This document shows positions 25,171 to 36,110 of a stretch of 64,000 nt of DNA, piece by piece (the stretch's first letter is position 1; every line of letters begins with the position of its first letter). Below the pieces are notes generated by a model that was not told the origin of the DNA, made no database searches, and worked only from the letters and a program-made list of their open reading frames with translations. The DNA comes from Acorus gramineus (Eukaryota; Streptophyta; Magnoliopsida; Acorales; Acoraceae), in the NCBI GenBank assembly GCA_030737835.1, contig CM060856.1, positions 15,045,116 through 15,109,115 on the forward strand, in the 5' to 3' direction. The translations under genes were made by a program, and so were the position numbers.

Positions 25171-25761
25171 TAGGGCTGCAACTCGGATGGGTTGAATTTT
25201 GATTGATCCCAATTCAAATCCAATCTGAATTCTAAATTATTCAATCCTAATTTGATTCAATCTGATTTTCAATCTGAATTGGACCAACCCGAATCCAACC
25301 CATAATTAAATAAATTAACCCGACCCAACCTGAATTGATCAACCCGACCCTAACCCAATTTTCAACCCGAATTGGACCAACCCAAACCCAACCTGACCCA
25401 ACCCGAATTGGATTAATCCGACCCTAACCCGATTTTCAACCCGAATTTCTAATATGATGTGTAAATTAAATAAATCAATCCGACCCAACCCGTATGATTA
25501 GCTAGGTTTACTTAAAATTTGGACTACCCATATTGAAAGCTACAGAGTGAACGGTCATGATCTTTTTTTTAGCTATTAGTTTACGGGTTCGGGTTGGGTC
25601 GGGTTGTGAGTAAGACCAACCTGAACCCAACCTGATTTGTGAGTCAACCTGAATTGACGAACCCGAACCGAACCCAAATCCGATTTGATCAACCCAATCC
25701 ATGTAAAAATCGAATTTAATCCGTCAGGTTCGGATTCAACCCGACCCAAGTTACAGCCCTA
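25171..25761. mobile_element. Non-autonomous hAT-like element rich in AACCCGA words
   Basis: Left end TAGGGCTGCAACTCGGATGG; reverse-complemented right end TAGGGCTGTAACTTGGGTCGG. Flanks GGCAGCGG (25163-25170) and GGTAGTGG (25762-25769) agree at 6 of 8 positions. The interior consists of many diverged AACCCGACCC/AACCCGAATT words in both orientations. It resembles telomere-like repeats but is an element interior. Confidence 0.7.
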
Positions 25762-25769
25762 GGTAGTGG

Positions 25770-26825
25770 GTGAAAGGGAGAAGGTCAAAGGACGTAAAAG
25801 GGTGTAAGGGTTAGAATAAGTGCATATATGAAATGTAGATCCAAGGCTAATCAAAACCTTCACCCCCAATACTCCAATTCAATTATTAAGGAAAATTCGA
25901 CTTCGACCTGAGCTATCCCAGTATTTGAGTCATCTAGGGAACATGATAGAAAGATTTGAGTTCTCAACAGCCGGATAAACTAGGTTCGAGCTTAGTCTAA
26001 AAGGATGTTTGGATGTGAGTTTGACAATTAACTTTCTCTCAAAAGATGAGTTTAAATTGAGTTTGGAGGAAACCATCTCTCCATACATTATGAAAAAATT
26101 AGTTTTTGAACACTTATTTGTATAAATGTGTCTGCAGCTTTTAATTAAGTTACAACTTTTTTTTTCTATTTAAAAATGAGCTTGAGGAAATCAGATTCTC
26201 ACAAACTCATAATCTTTCCAAGCCTACATCCAAACTCCACTTTTAATGTGTCTGATTCTTATTCGAGACATTGACTAAGAAAATCCTTTAACGAAGAAAA
26301 ACATTGTGAAAGACCTTATGCAGAATGATGCATGTGGCTGATGCACTACATGCATCTACTTGGGAGAAAGCTGAGTCAACTGAAAACAGTTGGAACTACC
26401 GATCTAGTTGTATTTTTGGTCAGGTAATAAAAAATGATAAAAAAATTAAGTTGAACACATATGAGTTTCACCAACAAGATAGCCTAGTACTACAACAAGA
26501 GTACAAAAAATGCCCATAAATTGAAGATATTTCATTATAGTATATTTTATTATATATGTAGTCAAACTAATTCTTATATATATGTCCAATTTTAATTTTT
26601 GTTCGAAAAAAATAATAAAACTTTATTCGTGTAAATTATTAGAGCTCCCGTGATAGACATCACATAAATGTTAAAACAAGAAAAGATTCAACAATTAATT
26701 AATCTAACATCTCTATCTAAATGTAGCTCGATGCTCACCCTCCATGCAATTAACATTCACCATCTACTATAAAATGGAATGGATATATTGAGTAGCTTTT
26801 CCCATGAGTTGTCATGTCATATTAA
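25770..26825. other. Intergenic, nothing recognised
   Basis: AT-rich sequence with no supported frame, RNA gene or bounded repeat. Confidence 0.5.
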
Positions 26826-27550
26826 TGTTATATATTGTGGAGCCTGATGATGTGTGCAGATGATTGTTGGCGCTACGCAGGGTCAGACGGGGGTAGAGCT
26901 CCCCACGGAGCTGTTAGGTACTATTGCTGTTAGTTGGATTTCAGAAATACAGAAGATTGTTGTTTTATTCACTACAGAGGCAGAGTATATAGCTGTGAAA
27001 AGGCTAGTAAAGAGATGATATGGTTGCAGGGCTTGTTGACAGAGTTGGGATTCAGACAGAAGAAGAATGTTTTGCACAATGATAGTCAGAGCGCTATACA
27101 CTTGGCGAAAAATTCAGTATTTCATTCGAGGACTAAGCACATAGGACTTCGTTATCATTTTATCAGGACGCTTTTGAATGATGGAAGTCTATTGCTTGAG
27201 AAGATCCAGGGAAGCAAGGATCCAGCTGACATGTTGACTAAGACAGTGACTACATAGAAACTGGAGCTGTGCGCAGCTTCAGTTGGTCTTCTAGCTTTAG
27301 AACAGGGATGAGCACACCAGATTGTAGATTGATCATTTGATAGAAGTTATTTACTCTTGGTTCAGTCTCCAAATGGAAGATTGTTATATATTGTGGAGTC
27401 TGATGAAGTGTGCATAGGATTGTTGACACTACGCAGGGTCAGACGGATGTGACCACTGTAAAAACTTTTCATTGATAATGGATTGATCTCTGATGTGTTC
27501 CGTGGACGTATATAAAATTTATCGAACCACATAAATTTTTATATTTTTAT
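26826..27550 (+). pseudogene. Collapsed Ty1/copia remnant: LTR fragment, broken RNase H, LTR fragment
   Basis: LTR-like sequence starting TGTTATATATTGTGGAG occurs at 26826 and again at 27382. The second is preceded by a purine-rich tract (CCAAATGGAAGAT). Between them, about 26935-27257, lies the C-terminal RNase H part of a copia polyprotein: TTEAEYIAV in one frame, then EMIWLQGLL, NDSQSAIHLAKN and DPADMLTKTV in another, so a frameshift breaks it. gag, protease, integrase and RT are all missing. The right LTR contains the CCGTGGACGTA...AACCACATAAAT motif common near copia LTR 3' ends. The right limit is uncertain. Confidence 0.8.
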
Positions 27551-28367
27551 TTTAATTATTTATTTATTTATTTATTTTTATTGATTGTATCCCAATATAA
27601 ATCACAACAATTAAAAATCATTCTTGGTAGCTACTGATGTCCATGGTTGGCCAAAATAACATGGCACTGACAGAAGGACCACTGCAGGGGTTGAAACGAC
27701 TGGAACAGAAACCCGTACGTGTTGCATGTGTGGACGTTACAATGAGAACCACGACAATCTAAAACTTTAAAAGCTTTTAAAACAAAATCTATCATTTCAT
27801 GATATTTTTTACTTCACATGTATAACTTGTTCACTAATAAGAGGTCAACGTCCACAACAAATTAACTTTCACACCCCGTTGCCAATAATCAACCCCAATG
27901 TGAAAACCAAAATAAAAGATAACGAGTGTAACGGCTATTATTATATCATGACCAGGGCCGGCCCTGAGATTTGAAAATTTGGGTGGGGCCCTAGGCGATC
28001 TTTTAAAATGGGGCCCTATCACCTAAAAAAAAAATTCATCTTATTTAAATATAACACAATAAATTATCATTTGTCATTGAACTACTAAAAGAGTATAAAA
28101 GATAAATACATACTCTCATCAATTTTATTTCACAACTTAACTATCATATATAATCCATCTTGTAACAATTATAAATTACAAGCACATACATATAATCCAA
28201 TTTTCTATGAATAATACAGATTTCACAAAACTTAGATTCAACAAGGGGGGCTATATACCTTATAATAGAGATGAATTTGTTATAAAATCTTTATATTTTG
28301 ATTCTTAAATTTTGAAATGGTTGAAACTTGAGAAAGAGAGAGATAGAGAGATTATGGAAGAGAGATT

Positions 28368-28373
<6 letters not shown>

Positions 28374-28412
<39 letters not shown>
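28374..28412 (+). repeat. (GA)n microsatellite
   Basis: Uninterrupted AG dinucleotides within the hAT element, flanked by degenerate GAGAGATAGAGAG words. Confidence 0.9.
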
Positions 28413-28416
<4 letters not shown>

Positions 28417-28560
28417 GGGAGAAAAATTAAAAGTTAGGCTAATTTAAGAATGTGATTATTGACATTCTAAAAAGAAATTTTAAAATTTTAATTATGCATG
28501 GGTGAGATTGATTGCAATTTTTATTGCCATTTGGAACCTTGGATGAGTTAAAACAACAAG

Positions 28561-28678
28561 ATTCATCATTCGTAGTGGGCTTATATATTTACAGATTCAT
28601 CATTTGTAGTGGGCTTATATATTTACAGATTCATCATTCGTAGTGGGCTTATATATTTACATATTCATCATTCGTAGG
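28561..28678 (+). repeat. 34-bp tandem repeat, 3.5 copies
   Basis: Units begin ATTCATCATTCGTAGTGGGC at 28561, 28595, 28629 and 28663, a constant period of 34 bp with one or two changes per unit. The last copy is truncated. It lies inside the hAT element. Confidence 0.92.
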
Positions 28679-28856
28679 GAGGCCCATAAATGATAAAACA
28701 GGTTATGCATGATATTAGTGAGTAGTAGAATGATTTGGGGCCCTTCCCTGGGTGGGGCCCTAGGCACCTGCCTACTGGGCCTACACCCAGGGCCGGGTCT
28801 GATCATGACTAGGAAATGATATAAGAACTAATTTATATTAAGTTATTAAAAATAAA

Positions 28857-30268
28857 GGTTAAAGACATCTATGTCTCTACAAACATGAAAAAATCTATAT
28901 TAGTCCCTGTTAAAATTAGAACAGACGTATGAGTCCCTGCAAACGCTAAAAAACCCATATACACGTACGAGTCTCTGTAAACGTTAAAAAACCCATATAC
29001 ATCCCTAGAATTAACAGAAATTAACCCTAACCTAACCTACCTTAGTTAACCCTAACCTATACAATAAAATGATTAATGTATCCCTGGCTTTTTCTTCCCA
29101 TTTATCTCTCTCATCCGGCTCCCTTTAACCCTCCATGAGAGTCTAAACAAAAATTAAAATTAAAATTAAAATTAAAATAGAATAAAAGGGTTGCTGCAGA
29201 TCCCTCTTCGCACAACAACCACCCTGTCATCGTTTTAGCTTGGCGTCCCGCGGCGTCGTGGATCTGACGGAGAAAGTCCAGTAAGCATTCACCGTTCATC
29301 ATTGGCGTCCCTTTTTTTTTGTGGCATGATGTTTGGTTGAAGATAAATTCATTAGAAGGGATAGTAGAGACTGTGGGGTTTGATATTTTCGTTGAATATG
29401 TTTTCGAATGGGTTGCAGCCTTGCAGGTTGATATTTGGTCGATGGGTTGAAGAAGACATCAATGGCATTGGGTGGTAAATTTAGGAAAGGCTTGGGGCTT
29501 TAAAGGGTGTTGCATGGGTTGTCACGTGGGCATGGTGTAATTGGTTTTTCTATGTGTATTTTAATGAAGGTTAGAGGCTCCAAAACAAAATTTCAAGTGG
29601 TTGTGAATCACATGGCTTATTTAGGTTGAATGAAAATAGTTTGATGTTTGTCGTATTTTATTTAGTTTGATAATATATTAGTAAAGTAGAATTATTTGAG
29701 TCTTTTTTAATTATTAATGTTATGGGAATTTTAATAAACTCATGTCACTTTTTTTATTTTCCTATAAACAAAAAGGTAAAAAAAATGCATTTTACTGGTT
29801 AAAATATTTATGCTTTTTCTATTTTGTTGTGTCTGTTTTTTTATGTTAATTTAATTAAAATTATGTAATTCTTGTGAATTACAGAAGATGGATGATGATA
29901 CAAAGTATACAATTTAATGTAAAAGTCTTTCAGGGGTAATTTTGTATTTTTCAGGGACTAATTTGTCTTTATGACTGTTTATAGGGACTGTAATATGTAT
30001 ACAATTTAATGTAAAAGTCTTTCAGGGGTAATTTTATCTTTTTCAAGGACTAATTTGTTTTTATGATTGTTTATAGGGATTTCAATGTCTATACAATTAT
30101 ATATGATGGAATATACTAGGAATATTCCGTTAAGTTTGGATGGAAATTTAACTCAGGGATGATAATTGGGTTTTTGTGAGTTTTCAGGGATTCATACGTC
30201 TGTCCCAACTTTAACAAGGACTTATATGGGTTTTCCTATGTTTGTAGGGACTTAGATGTCTTTCATCC
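28857..30268. mobile_element. Mutator-like non-autonomous element, family M1 copy A
   Basis: Left end GGTTAAAGACATCTATGTC; reverse-complemented right end GGATGAAAGACATCTAAGTC. The inverted repeat extends well inward (YGTCTCTACAAACATG, then GACGTATGAGTCCCTG and its complement). Flanks share TAAAAATAAA (28847-28856 and 30269-30278), consistent with Mutator insertion. Related copies lie at 50804-51752 and 55463-56103. The core at about 29100-29700 is unlike the other copies and may be captured DNA. No transposase is present. Confidence 0.82.
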
Positions 30269-30584
30269 TAAAAATAAATTACATTGATATTATGTAAACT
30301 GTGTATAGTTCAACATAAATCGGCTGATCACCAAAATCTTGAACGAAATTAGAGACCACCGAATCTATACGAAATCAGTGGTTGGTTTTGTGCATACCAA
30401 CCACTGATTGTGCCCCACAGTTGTCTAGGAAAACCAATGTAACATTTCAACATTCAAATGAAAAGGTCTTGTTTGTGTTACACCGTTATGAATAAAATAC
30501 ATGGCTCTTGGTTCTCATATTCTCAATTGTCAAATCATTTTGGCCCATTTGAATAGCTTAGTTTCATTTGAAAATACAGTGGTT

Positions 30585-30589
30585 GAAGA
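30585..30589 (+). repeat. Target-site duplication GAAGA, left
   Basis: Five bases immediately before the left LTR, repeated at 37204-37208 after the right LTR. Confidence 0.93.
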
Positions 30590-31342
30590 TGTAAGAATGT
30601 GACCCATTAAGAAATGAATATGGACATGTAATGATCAATGTTCCATTTCATTATTTGGTTCATAAAAGGGTACATTGGAAGAGTAAATCAATTAAGTATA
30701 AATTAATTAAGTTTTTATGTGGTTCAATTCCCATGACTATCCATTTGAATAATACACAATGTATAAAGAGTAATTGTGTGTATCCCATTAAGTGGTACAT
30801 AATGTATGTACATTTTCATTAAGTGATAGACAATGTATATACATCTCTTTAAAGTGGTACACAATGTATGGAATAATTGTGTACATGTATAGCCATTGGA
30901 ATGAGGAAAATATTCAATGTCTTTGTATTCCCAACACCCACCCATTATTAGATACATTCCCATAAACATTTAGTAGGTTCATTGGATTCTTCAATGGGTT
31001 TTAAGAATCCAATTTATGTTTGAGTGTGGGAGGGTTCCCCCTCTCCATCTATAAAAGGGAGTGGACTCCCAACCCATTTGTCATGTCTCACAACATCTTG
31101 TGTTTGCACAAGCAAGAGTAAGTCCACTCCATAGAGAGATAGGAGAGTGAAGAATCCTTCTATTCTTCTTCAAGTCCTTGTACCAAAAGAAGACTACTTA
31201 CCATGGAGAAAGGTTTGTATATGTGTGTGTATATATATATATGTATATATACTATAATGATTCCGCATGACAGAAATATATGATTATAGTATTCGCAAAC
31301 ATGTTAATCAAGATTCTAAGTGCTATTATGATTTATTTTACA
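30590..31342 (+). repeat. Left LTR of the complete Ty1/copia element
   Basis: 753 bp, starting TGTAAGAATGTGACCC and ending ATTTTACA (TG...CA). It matches 36452-37203 almost base for base. Visible differences are two substitutions (near 30808 and 30963) and length or phase changes in the TG/TA microsatellite near 31216-31250. A TATA-like CTATAAAAGG (31050-31059) precedes the likely transcript start. Confidence 0.95.
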
Positions 31343-31344
31343 TG

Positions 31345-31356
31345 TGGTATCAGAGC
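31345..31356 (+). promoter_or_regulatory. Primer binding site
   Basis: TGGTATCAGAGC, complementary to the 3' end of initiator methionine tRNA, two bases after the left LTR. Standard for plant copia elements. Confidence 0.93.
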
Positions 31357-32006
31357 GTGGTTGTGATTTTCATGTTTTTCGGATTATAAGATTGTTTTTG
31401 AAAGTTTAAGCATGTCTTTCTCCATATTTGATAAGTTTTTCCATCCACATAATGTTAGTGACTATCCATATTGTTTATTGTACATTATTGATAAATTGTA
31501 TAAATGAAAAAATAACTATGGAATTTTGAAGTAAAAGTGGATATATTTAAATTTGAATATATAGGTCGTGACTTTCTTGCCTTATGCTTTTATCATTGAG
31601 AAAGTATTTATGTTAGATCTATCATATTATATTTATTATTTATGATTATATGTTTATAAAATGGAATAGTTTGGTAGTCACCAAAGTGGCCCAACTATAA
31701 AATTTTATAAACATATATTATATGAAGATAGATTAACAATTTCTATTTAGGAAGTTGTAGATTGACCCAAAGGTGGATCTATAACTAAATAATTAGAAAT
31801 TGGAATAAGACAATTTTTATGCACCCATAATCAGATTTTATTTTTGTTGCCCAAAGGTCAAAAGTCTATCAGATTATGGATAATGTCATCAATTAGTCTT
31901 ATTCATTATGTGAAATAAAAAAAAAAAAAAAAAATGGAACGCTTTGTATGTCATGACTCGGCCCAAAGGAAGAGATCATGATGATACTATTTGTTCATAA
32001 TTATAA
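31357..32006 (+). other. 5' leader of the copia element
   Basis: About 650 bp of AT-rich, non-coding sequence between primer site and the gag-pol frame. CCCAAAGG recurs at about 31757, 31852 and 31963, with a related CCAAAGTGGCCC near 31680. Such spaced motifs could be RNA packaging or structural signals, which is inference. A stop codon in the gag-pol frame (TAA, 32004-32006) closes the leader. Confidence 0.6.
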
Positions 32007-35000
32007 TTGTGCAAACTAATTGGTGAGTATTTTAATCTTATTTCAGTACCTGTTACTCCTTCTCTTCATGCGCATGCTTCGTCTGTTCCCGTTCTCGATG
32101 GATCGAACTTTTCAGATTGGAATGAGCAGATACAGTTCACCCTTGGTGTTCTGGATCTAGATTTGGCTCTCCAAACTGAAAAGCCCGCTGAACTCACTGA
32201 GGCTAGCAGTGAGGATGACAAAAATATATTTAAGCAGTGGGAGCGATCCAACAGACTTAGTCTAATGTTTATGCGCATGACTATTGCAAATAACATCAAG
32301 TCATCACTTCCGAAAGCTGATGATGCACAGACCTACCTGAAAAATGTGAAAGATCGTTTCAAAGCTGCTGATAAATCATTAGCGGGGACACTTATGGCAC
32401 AACTGACAACTATGAAATATGATGGGGTGCGAGGTATGCAACAACATATCTTAGAAATGACTAATATCGCTGCAAAACTCAAGACATTGGGAATGAATGT
32501 GGATGAATCCTTCTTAGTGCAGTTCATTTTGAACTCACTTCCACCTCAGTATGAGGCATTCCAAATCTCGTATAATACGAATAAAGACAAATGGAATGCC
32601 AATGAGTTAACAAGTATGGCCATTCAAGAGGAGGCCAGACTTAAGCAAAGAGGGATTCATTCAGTTCATTTCGTTGCTCATAAAGATATTAAAAAGGGAA
32701 GAAAGCAAGGAAAGGGCAAAGGTCAAGCCCCACCAAAGGTCCATGGTCCTGCTGATGCTCCTCAGGTTCATGTGAAGACTGATAAGGGTCCAAAGTGCTT
32801 TTTCTGTAAAAAGAATGGACACATACAGAAGGACTGTTCGAAGCGTAGGGCATGGTTCGAAAAGAAAGGTAAGCACTTTGCTTATGTATGTTTCGAATCA
32901 TATCTTGCTGAAGTACCTTCGAATACATGGTGGATTGACTCAGGTGCCTCTATTCATGTTTCCAATTCAATGCAGGGATTCCTTACAACCCGGAGCCCAA
33001 ATCCAAATGAAAGATACATCTTAGTAGCGAACCGCATGAAAGTTGAAGTCTTGGCCATTGGAACCTATCGTTTGTCTTTGGATAGTGGTTTTTATTTAGA
33101 TTTGCAAAATACTGTTTATGTTCCTTCTGTTTCAAGAAACCTTGTTTCTCTTCCTAAACTAGACCTTGATGGTTATTCCTTTTATTTTGCAAATAAATCC
33201 TTTAACTTGTTCAAGAATAATATTTTTATGGGTTGTGGAACTTTATGTGATGGCTTATATAAATTGAACCTTCATTCTTCTTTTTCTGAAGCCTTAATGA
33301 CCTTGCATCTTGATAGAAATATTGGAATTAAAAGAAACATGATAAATGAAAATTCTTCCTTCTTGTGGCATAAACGACTGGGACATATCTCCAGAGAAAG
33401 AATGGAAAGATTGGTAAAAGATAAGGTTCTTCCAACCTTAGATTTTACTGATTTTATAGTGTGTGTGGACTGTATTAAAGGTAAACAGACCAAACACACT
33501 AAGAAAGGTGCCACAAGAGCTAATGAGCTTCTTGAGATTGTTCACACTGATATATGTGGACCTTTTTCTTCTCCCTGTTTCAGTGGTGAAAAGTACTTTA
33601 TTACCTTTATTGATGACTTTTCTAGATTTGGATATATCTATTTGCTTAATGATAAATCTCAGGCTGTGGATACCCTTGAGGTATATATTACTGAGGTTGA
33701 ACGGCAATTAGACAAAAAGATTAAAGTCATTCGTTCTGATAGAGGTGGTGAGTATTATGGGAGATATGATGAAACAGGACAACACCCCGGTCCATTTGCT
33801 AAACTCCTAGCACAGTATGGAATTCGTGCACAATATACGATGCCCGGCACTCCTCAACAGAATGGTGTAGCTGAGAGACGCAATCGTACATTAATGGATA
33901 TGGTGAGGAGTATGATAAGTAATTCTATCTTGCCTGAATTTCTGTGGACTGAGGCCCTTAAGACTGCTGTTTATATATTGAATCGAGTTCCTAGTAAGTC
34001 AGTCCCAAAAACTCCTTTTGAGCTTTGGACTGGTAGGAAACCGAGTTTACGACACCTACATGTTTGGGGTTGTCCAGCAGAGGCTAGAATTTACAATCCA
34101 CAAGAAAGAAAGTTGGACCCTAGAACAATAAGTGGATATTTTATAGGGTATCCAGAAAAATCAAAAGGGTATAGATTTTACTGTCCTAACCATAGCACGA
34201 GAATAATAGAAACTGGAAATGTAAAATTCCTAGAAAATGGTGAGAATAGTGGAAGTGATCAACCACGAAAAGTGGTCGTTGAAGAAGTAAGGGTGCAAGT
34301 TCCCTTGCCCATAACTTCTGAACCGAACCTTGCACCTATTATTGATAATCGTTCAAACAATAATGAGATGCAAATAAATGATCAACCACTCAATAATGAA
34401 ATCACTAATAGTAATTCAACTCTAGAAACATCACAAGGAGTAGCATTACGAAGATCTCAAAGGGAAAAGAGATCTGCTATTTCAGATGATTACGTGGTGT
34501 ATCTACAAGAGTCTGAATTTGACATAGGAATGAAGGCAGATCCAATTTCATATGCAGATGCCATAAAAGTAGATAATTCTGACAAATGGATAGATGCTAT
34601 GAAAGAAGAGTTAAAGTCTATGGCTCAAAATAAAGTCTGGGATCTCGTTGAATTGCCTGAACAAGCAAAGAGAGTTGGTTGCAAATGGGTCTTCAAGACC
34701 AAACGAGACTCTAAAGGCAATATTGAACGATTCAAAGCTAGACTTGTAGCTAAAGGCTTTACTCAGAAAGAAGGCATTGACTATAAAGAGACCTTCTCTC
34801 CTGTATCCAAGAAGGACTCTCTCAGAATTATAATGGCATTGGTGGCTCATTTTGATTTAGAGCTTCACCAAATGGATGTAAAAACTGCATTCTTGAATGG
34901 GAGTTTAGAGGAAGATGTTTATATGGAGCAGCCTGAAGGCTTCTCAGAAAAGGGAAAGGAACATCTTGTTTGCAAGTTGAAGAAGTCAATCTATGGACTT

Positions 35001-36110
35001 AAACAAGCTTCACGACAATGGTATCTTAAGTTTAATGATACCATTGTTTCCTTCGGTTTTAAGGAAAATACCGTTGATCGGTGTATTTACTTGAAGGTTT
35101 GTGGAAGCAAGTTTATTTTTCTTATCCTATATGTAGATGACATCTTACTTGCAAGTAGCAATTTAGGCCTGTTGTACGAAACAAAACAATTCCTCACAAA
35201 GAACTTTGAAATGAAAGATATGGGAGAGGCAAATTTTGTGATTGGAATCGAAATCATTCGAGACCGAGCACAAAAGATATTGGGATTGTCTCAGAAAAGC
35301 TATATTGAAAGAGTTCTTGAAAGGTTTGGAATGCAGAATTGTTCGTCTTCAGACGCCCCAGTACAAAAGGGTGATAAATTCAGTCTTATGCAATGTCCTC
35401 AAAATGATTGGGAACGAAAACAAATGGAGGTCATTCCTTATGCATCAGCCGTTGGGAGTTTAATGTATGCGCAAACATGTACGAGGCCAGATATCAGTTT
35501 TGCAGTCAGCATGCTCGGTAGATACCAGAGCAATCCAGGAATGGCTCATTGGAAGGCCGCAAAGAAGGTTATGAGATATTTGCAAGGAACGAAAGATTAT
35601 ATGCTCACATTTAGAAGATCTGATCACTTGGAAGTGATTGGATACACAGACTCGGATCATGCTGGATGCCCCGATAGCAGAAAATCTACCTCTGGCTATG
35701 TCTTTCTGCTTAGTGGAGGGGCTATATCATGGAAAAGTGCAAAACAAGGAAGTATCGCTGCACACACTATGGAGGCCGAGTTCATTGCATGTTTCGAGGC
35801 TACGAATCATGCGTTATGGCTGCGAAATTTTATCTCGGGACTTGGGATTGTCGACACTATTGCCAAGCCGTTGAGAATTTTTTGTGATAATACTGCAGCA
35901 GTCTTCTTCTCTAAGAACGACAAGTACTCCAATGGTGTCAAACACATGGAATTAAAGTACTTATCGGTCAAAGATGAAGTACAGAAGCAAAGAGTGTCAA
36001 TAGAAAATATAAGTACCAAGCTTATGATAGCGGATCCATTAACCAAAGGTTTAGGGCCAAAGGTTTTTAAGGAACATGTTGAAAGAATGGGTCTTCACCG
36101 CTATCCATAA
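32007..36110 (+). CDS. gag-pol: Ty1/copia gag-pol polyprotein, single uninterrupted frame
   Basis: Encodes the capsid protein and replication enzymes of an LTR retrotransposon, acting in cytoplasmic particles and then at nuclear DNA. The frame is open for 1,367 codons. Order (residues from 32007): UBN2-type gag with LDGSNFSDW near the start; zinc knuckle CX2CX4HX4C at 264-277; aspartic protease DSG at 311-313; GAG-pre-integrase (LWHKRLGHIS); integrase D515, D578 and E623; copia reverse transcriptase with YVDD at 1042-1045; RNase H starting near TDSD (D1215) through DPLTKGL. Integrase before RT defines Ty1/copia. No internal stop or frameshift is seen. The frame has no early ATG: 32007 is TTG, a TAA lies just before it, and the first in-frame ATG is codon 87, inside gag. 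The true N-terminus is therefore unknown. Confidence 0.95.
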   Translation: MCKLIGEYFNLISVPVTPSLHAHASSVPVLDGSNFSDWNEQIQFTLGVLDLDLALQTEKPAELTEASSEDDKNIFKQWERSNRLSLMFMRMTIANNIKSSLPKADDAQTYLKNVKDRFKAADKSLAGTLMAQLTTMKYDGVRGMQQHILEMTNIAAKLKTLGMNVDESFLVQFILNSLPPQYEAFQISYNTNKDKWNANELTSMAIQEEARLKQRGIHSVHFVAHKDIKKGRKQGKGKGQAPPKVHGPADAPQVHVKTDKGPKCFFCKKNGHIQKDCSKRRAWFEKKGKHFAYVCFESYLAEVPSNTWWIDSGASIHVSNSMQGFLTTRSPNPNERYILVANRMKVEVLAIGTYRLSLDSGFYLDLQNTVYVPSVSRNLVSLPKLDLDGYSFYFANKSFNLFKNNIFMGCGTLCDGLYKLNLHSSFSEALMTLHLDRNIGIKRNMINENSSFLWHKRLGHISRERMERLVKDKVLPTLDFTDFIVCVDCIKGKQTKHTKKGATRANELLEIVHTDICGPFSSPCFSGEKYFITFIDDFSRFGYIYLLNDKSQAVDTLEVYITEVERQLDKKIKVIRSDRGGEYYGRYDETGQHPGPFAKLLAQYGIRAQYTMPGTPQQNGVAERRNRTLMDMVRSMISNSILPEFLWTEALKTAVYILNRVPSKSVPKTPFELWTGRKPSLRHLHVWGCPAEARIYNPQERKLDPRTISGYFIGYPEKSKGYRFYCPNHSTRIIETGNVKFLENGENSGSDQPRKVVVEEVRVQVPLPITSEPNLAPIIDNRSNNNEMQINDQPLNNEITNSNSTLETSQGVALRRSQREKRSAISDDYVVYLQESEFDIGMKADPISYADAIKVDNSDKWIDAMKEELKSMAQNKVWDLVELPEQAKRVGCKWVFKTKRDSKGNIERFKARLVAKGFTQKEGIDYKETFSPVSKKDSLRIIMALVAHFDLELHQMDVKTAFLNGSLEEDVYMEQPEGFSEKGKEHLVCKLKKSIYGLKQASRQWYLKFNDTIVSFGFKENTVDRCIYLKVCGSKFIFLILYVDDILLASSNLGLLYETKQFLTKNFEMKDMGEANFVIGIEIIRDRAQKILGLSQKSYIERVLERFGMQNCSSSDAPVQKGDKFSLMQCPQNDWERKQMEVIPYASAVGSLMYAQTCTRPDISFAVSMLGRYQSNPGMAHWKAAKKVMRYLQGTKDYMLTFRRSDHLEVIGYTDSDHAGCPDSRKSTSGYVFLLSGGAISWKSAKQGSIAAHTMEAEFIACFEATNHALWLRNFISGLGIVDTIAKPLRIFCDNTAAVFFSKNDKYSNGVKHMELKYLSVKDEVQKQRVSIENISTKLMIADPLTKGLGPKVFKEHVERMGLHRYP

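Larger units (their letters stand above)
27953..28801. mobile_element. Non-autonomous hAT element, CAGGGCCGG ends
   Basis: Perfect 8-bp target duplication ATCATGAC at 27945-27952 and 28802-28809. Left end CAGGGCCGGCCCTGA; reverse-complemented right end CAGACCCGGCCCTGG; both are followed internally by GGGTGGGGCCCTAGG. The interior carries a (GA)n tract (about 28374-28412) and a 34-bp tandem repeat (28561-28678). There is no transposase. The perfect duplication and near-matching ends make the boundaries secure. Confidence 0.88.

Noticed and set aside
25200-25750. Telomere-like AACCCGA/AACCCTAA words
   Set aside because: They are diverged, occur in both orientations and lie inside an element with inverted ends and a target duplication, so this is not an interstitial telomere.
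28550-28690. Regularly spaced direct repeats, CRISPR-like at first sight
   Set aside because: Repeats are contiguous without unique spacers; it is a minisatellite in a plant transposon.
29010-29070. CCTAACCTAACC run resembling telomere repeat
   Set aside because: Short, irregular and within a Mutator-like element arm.
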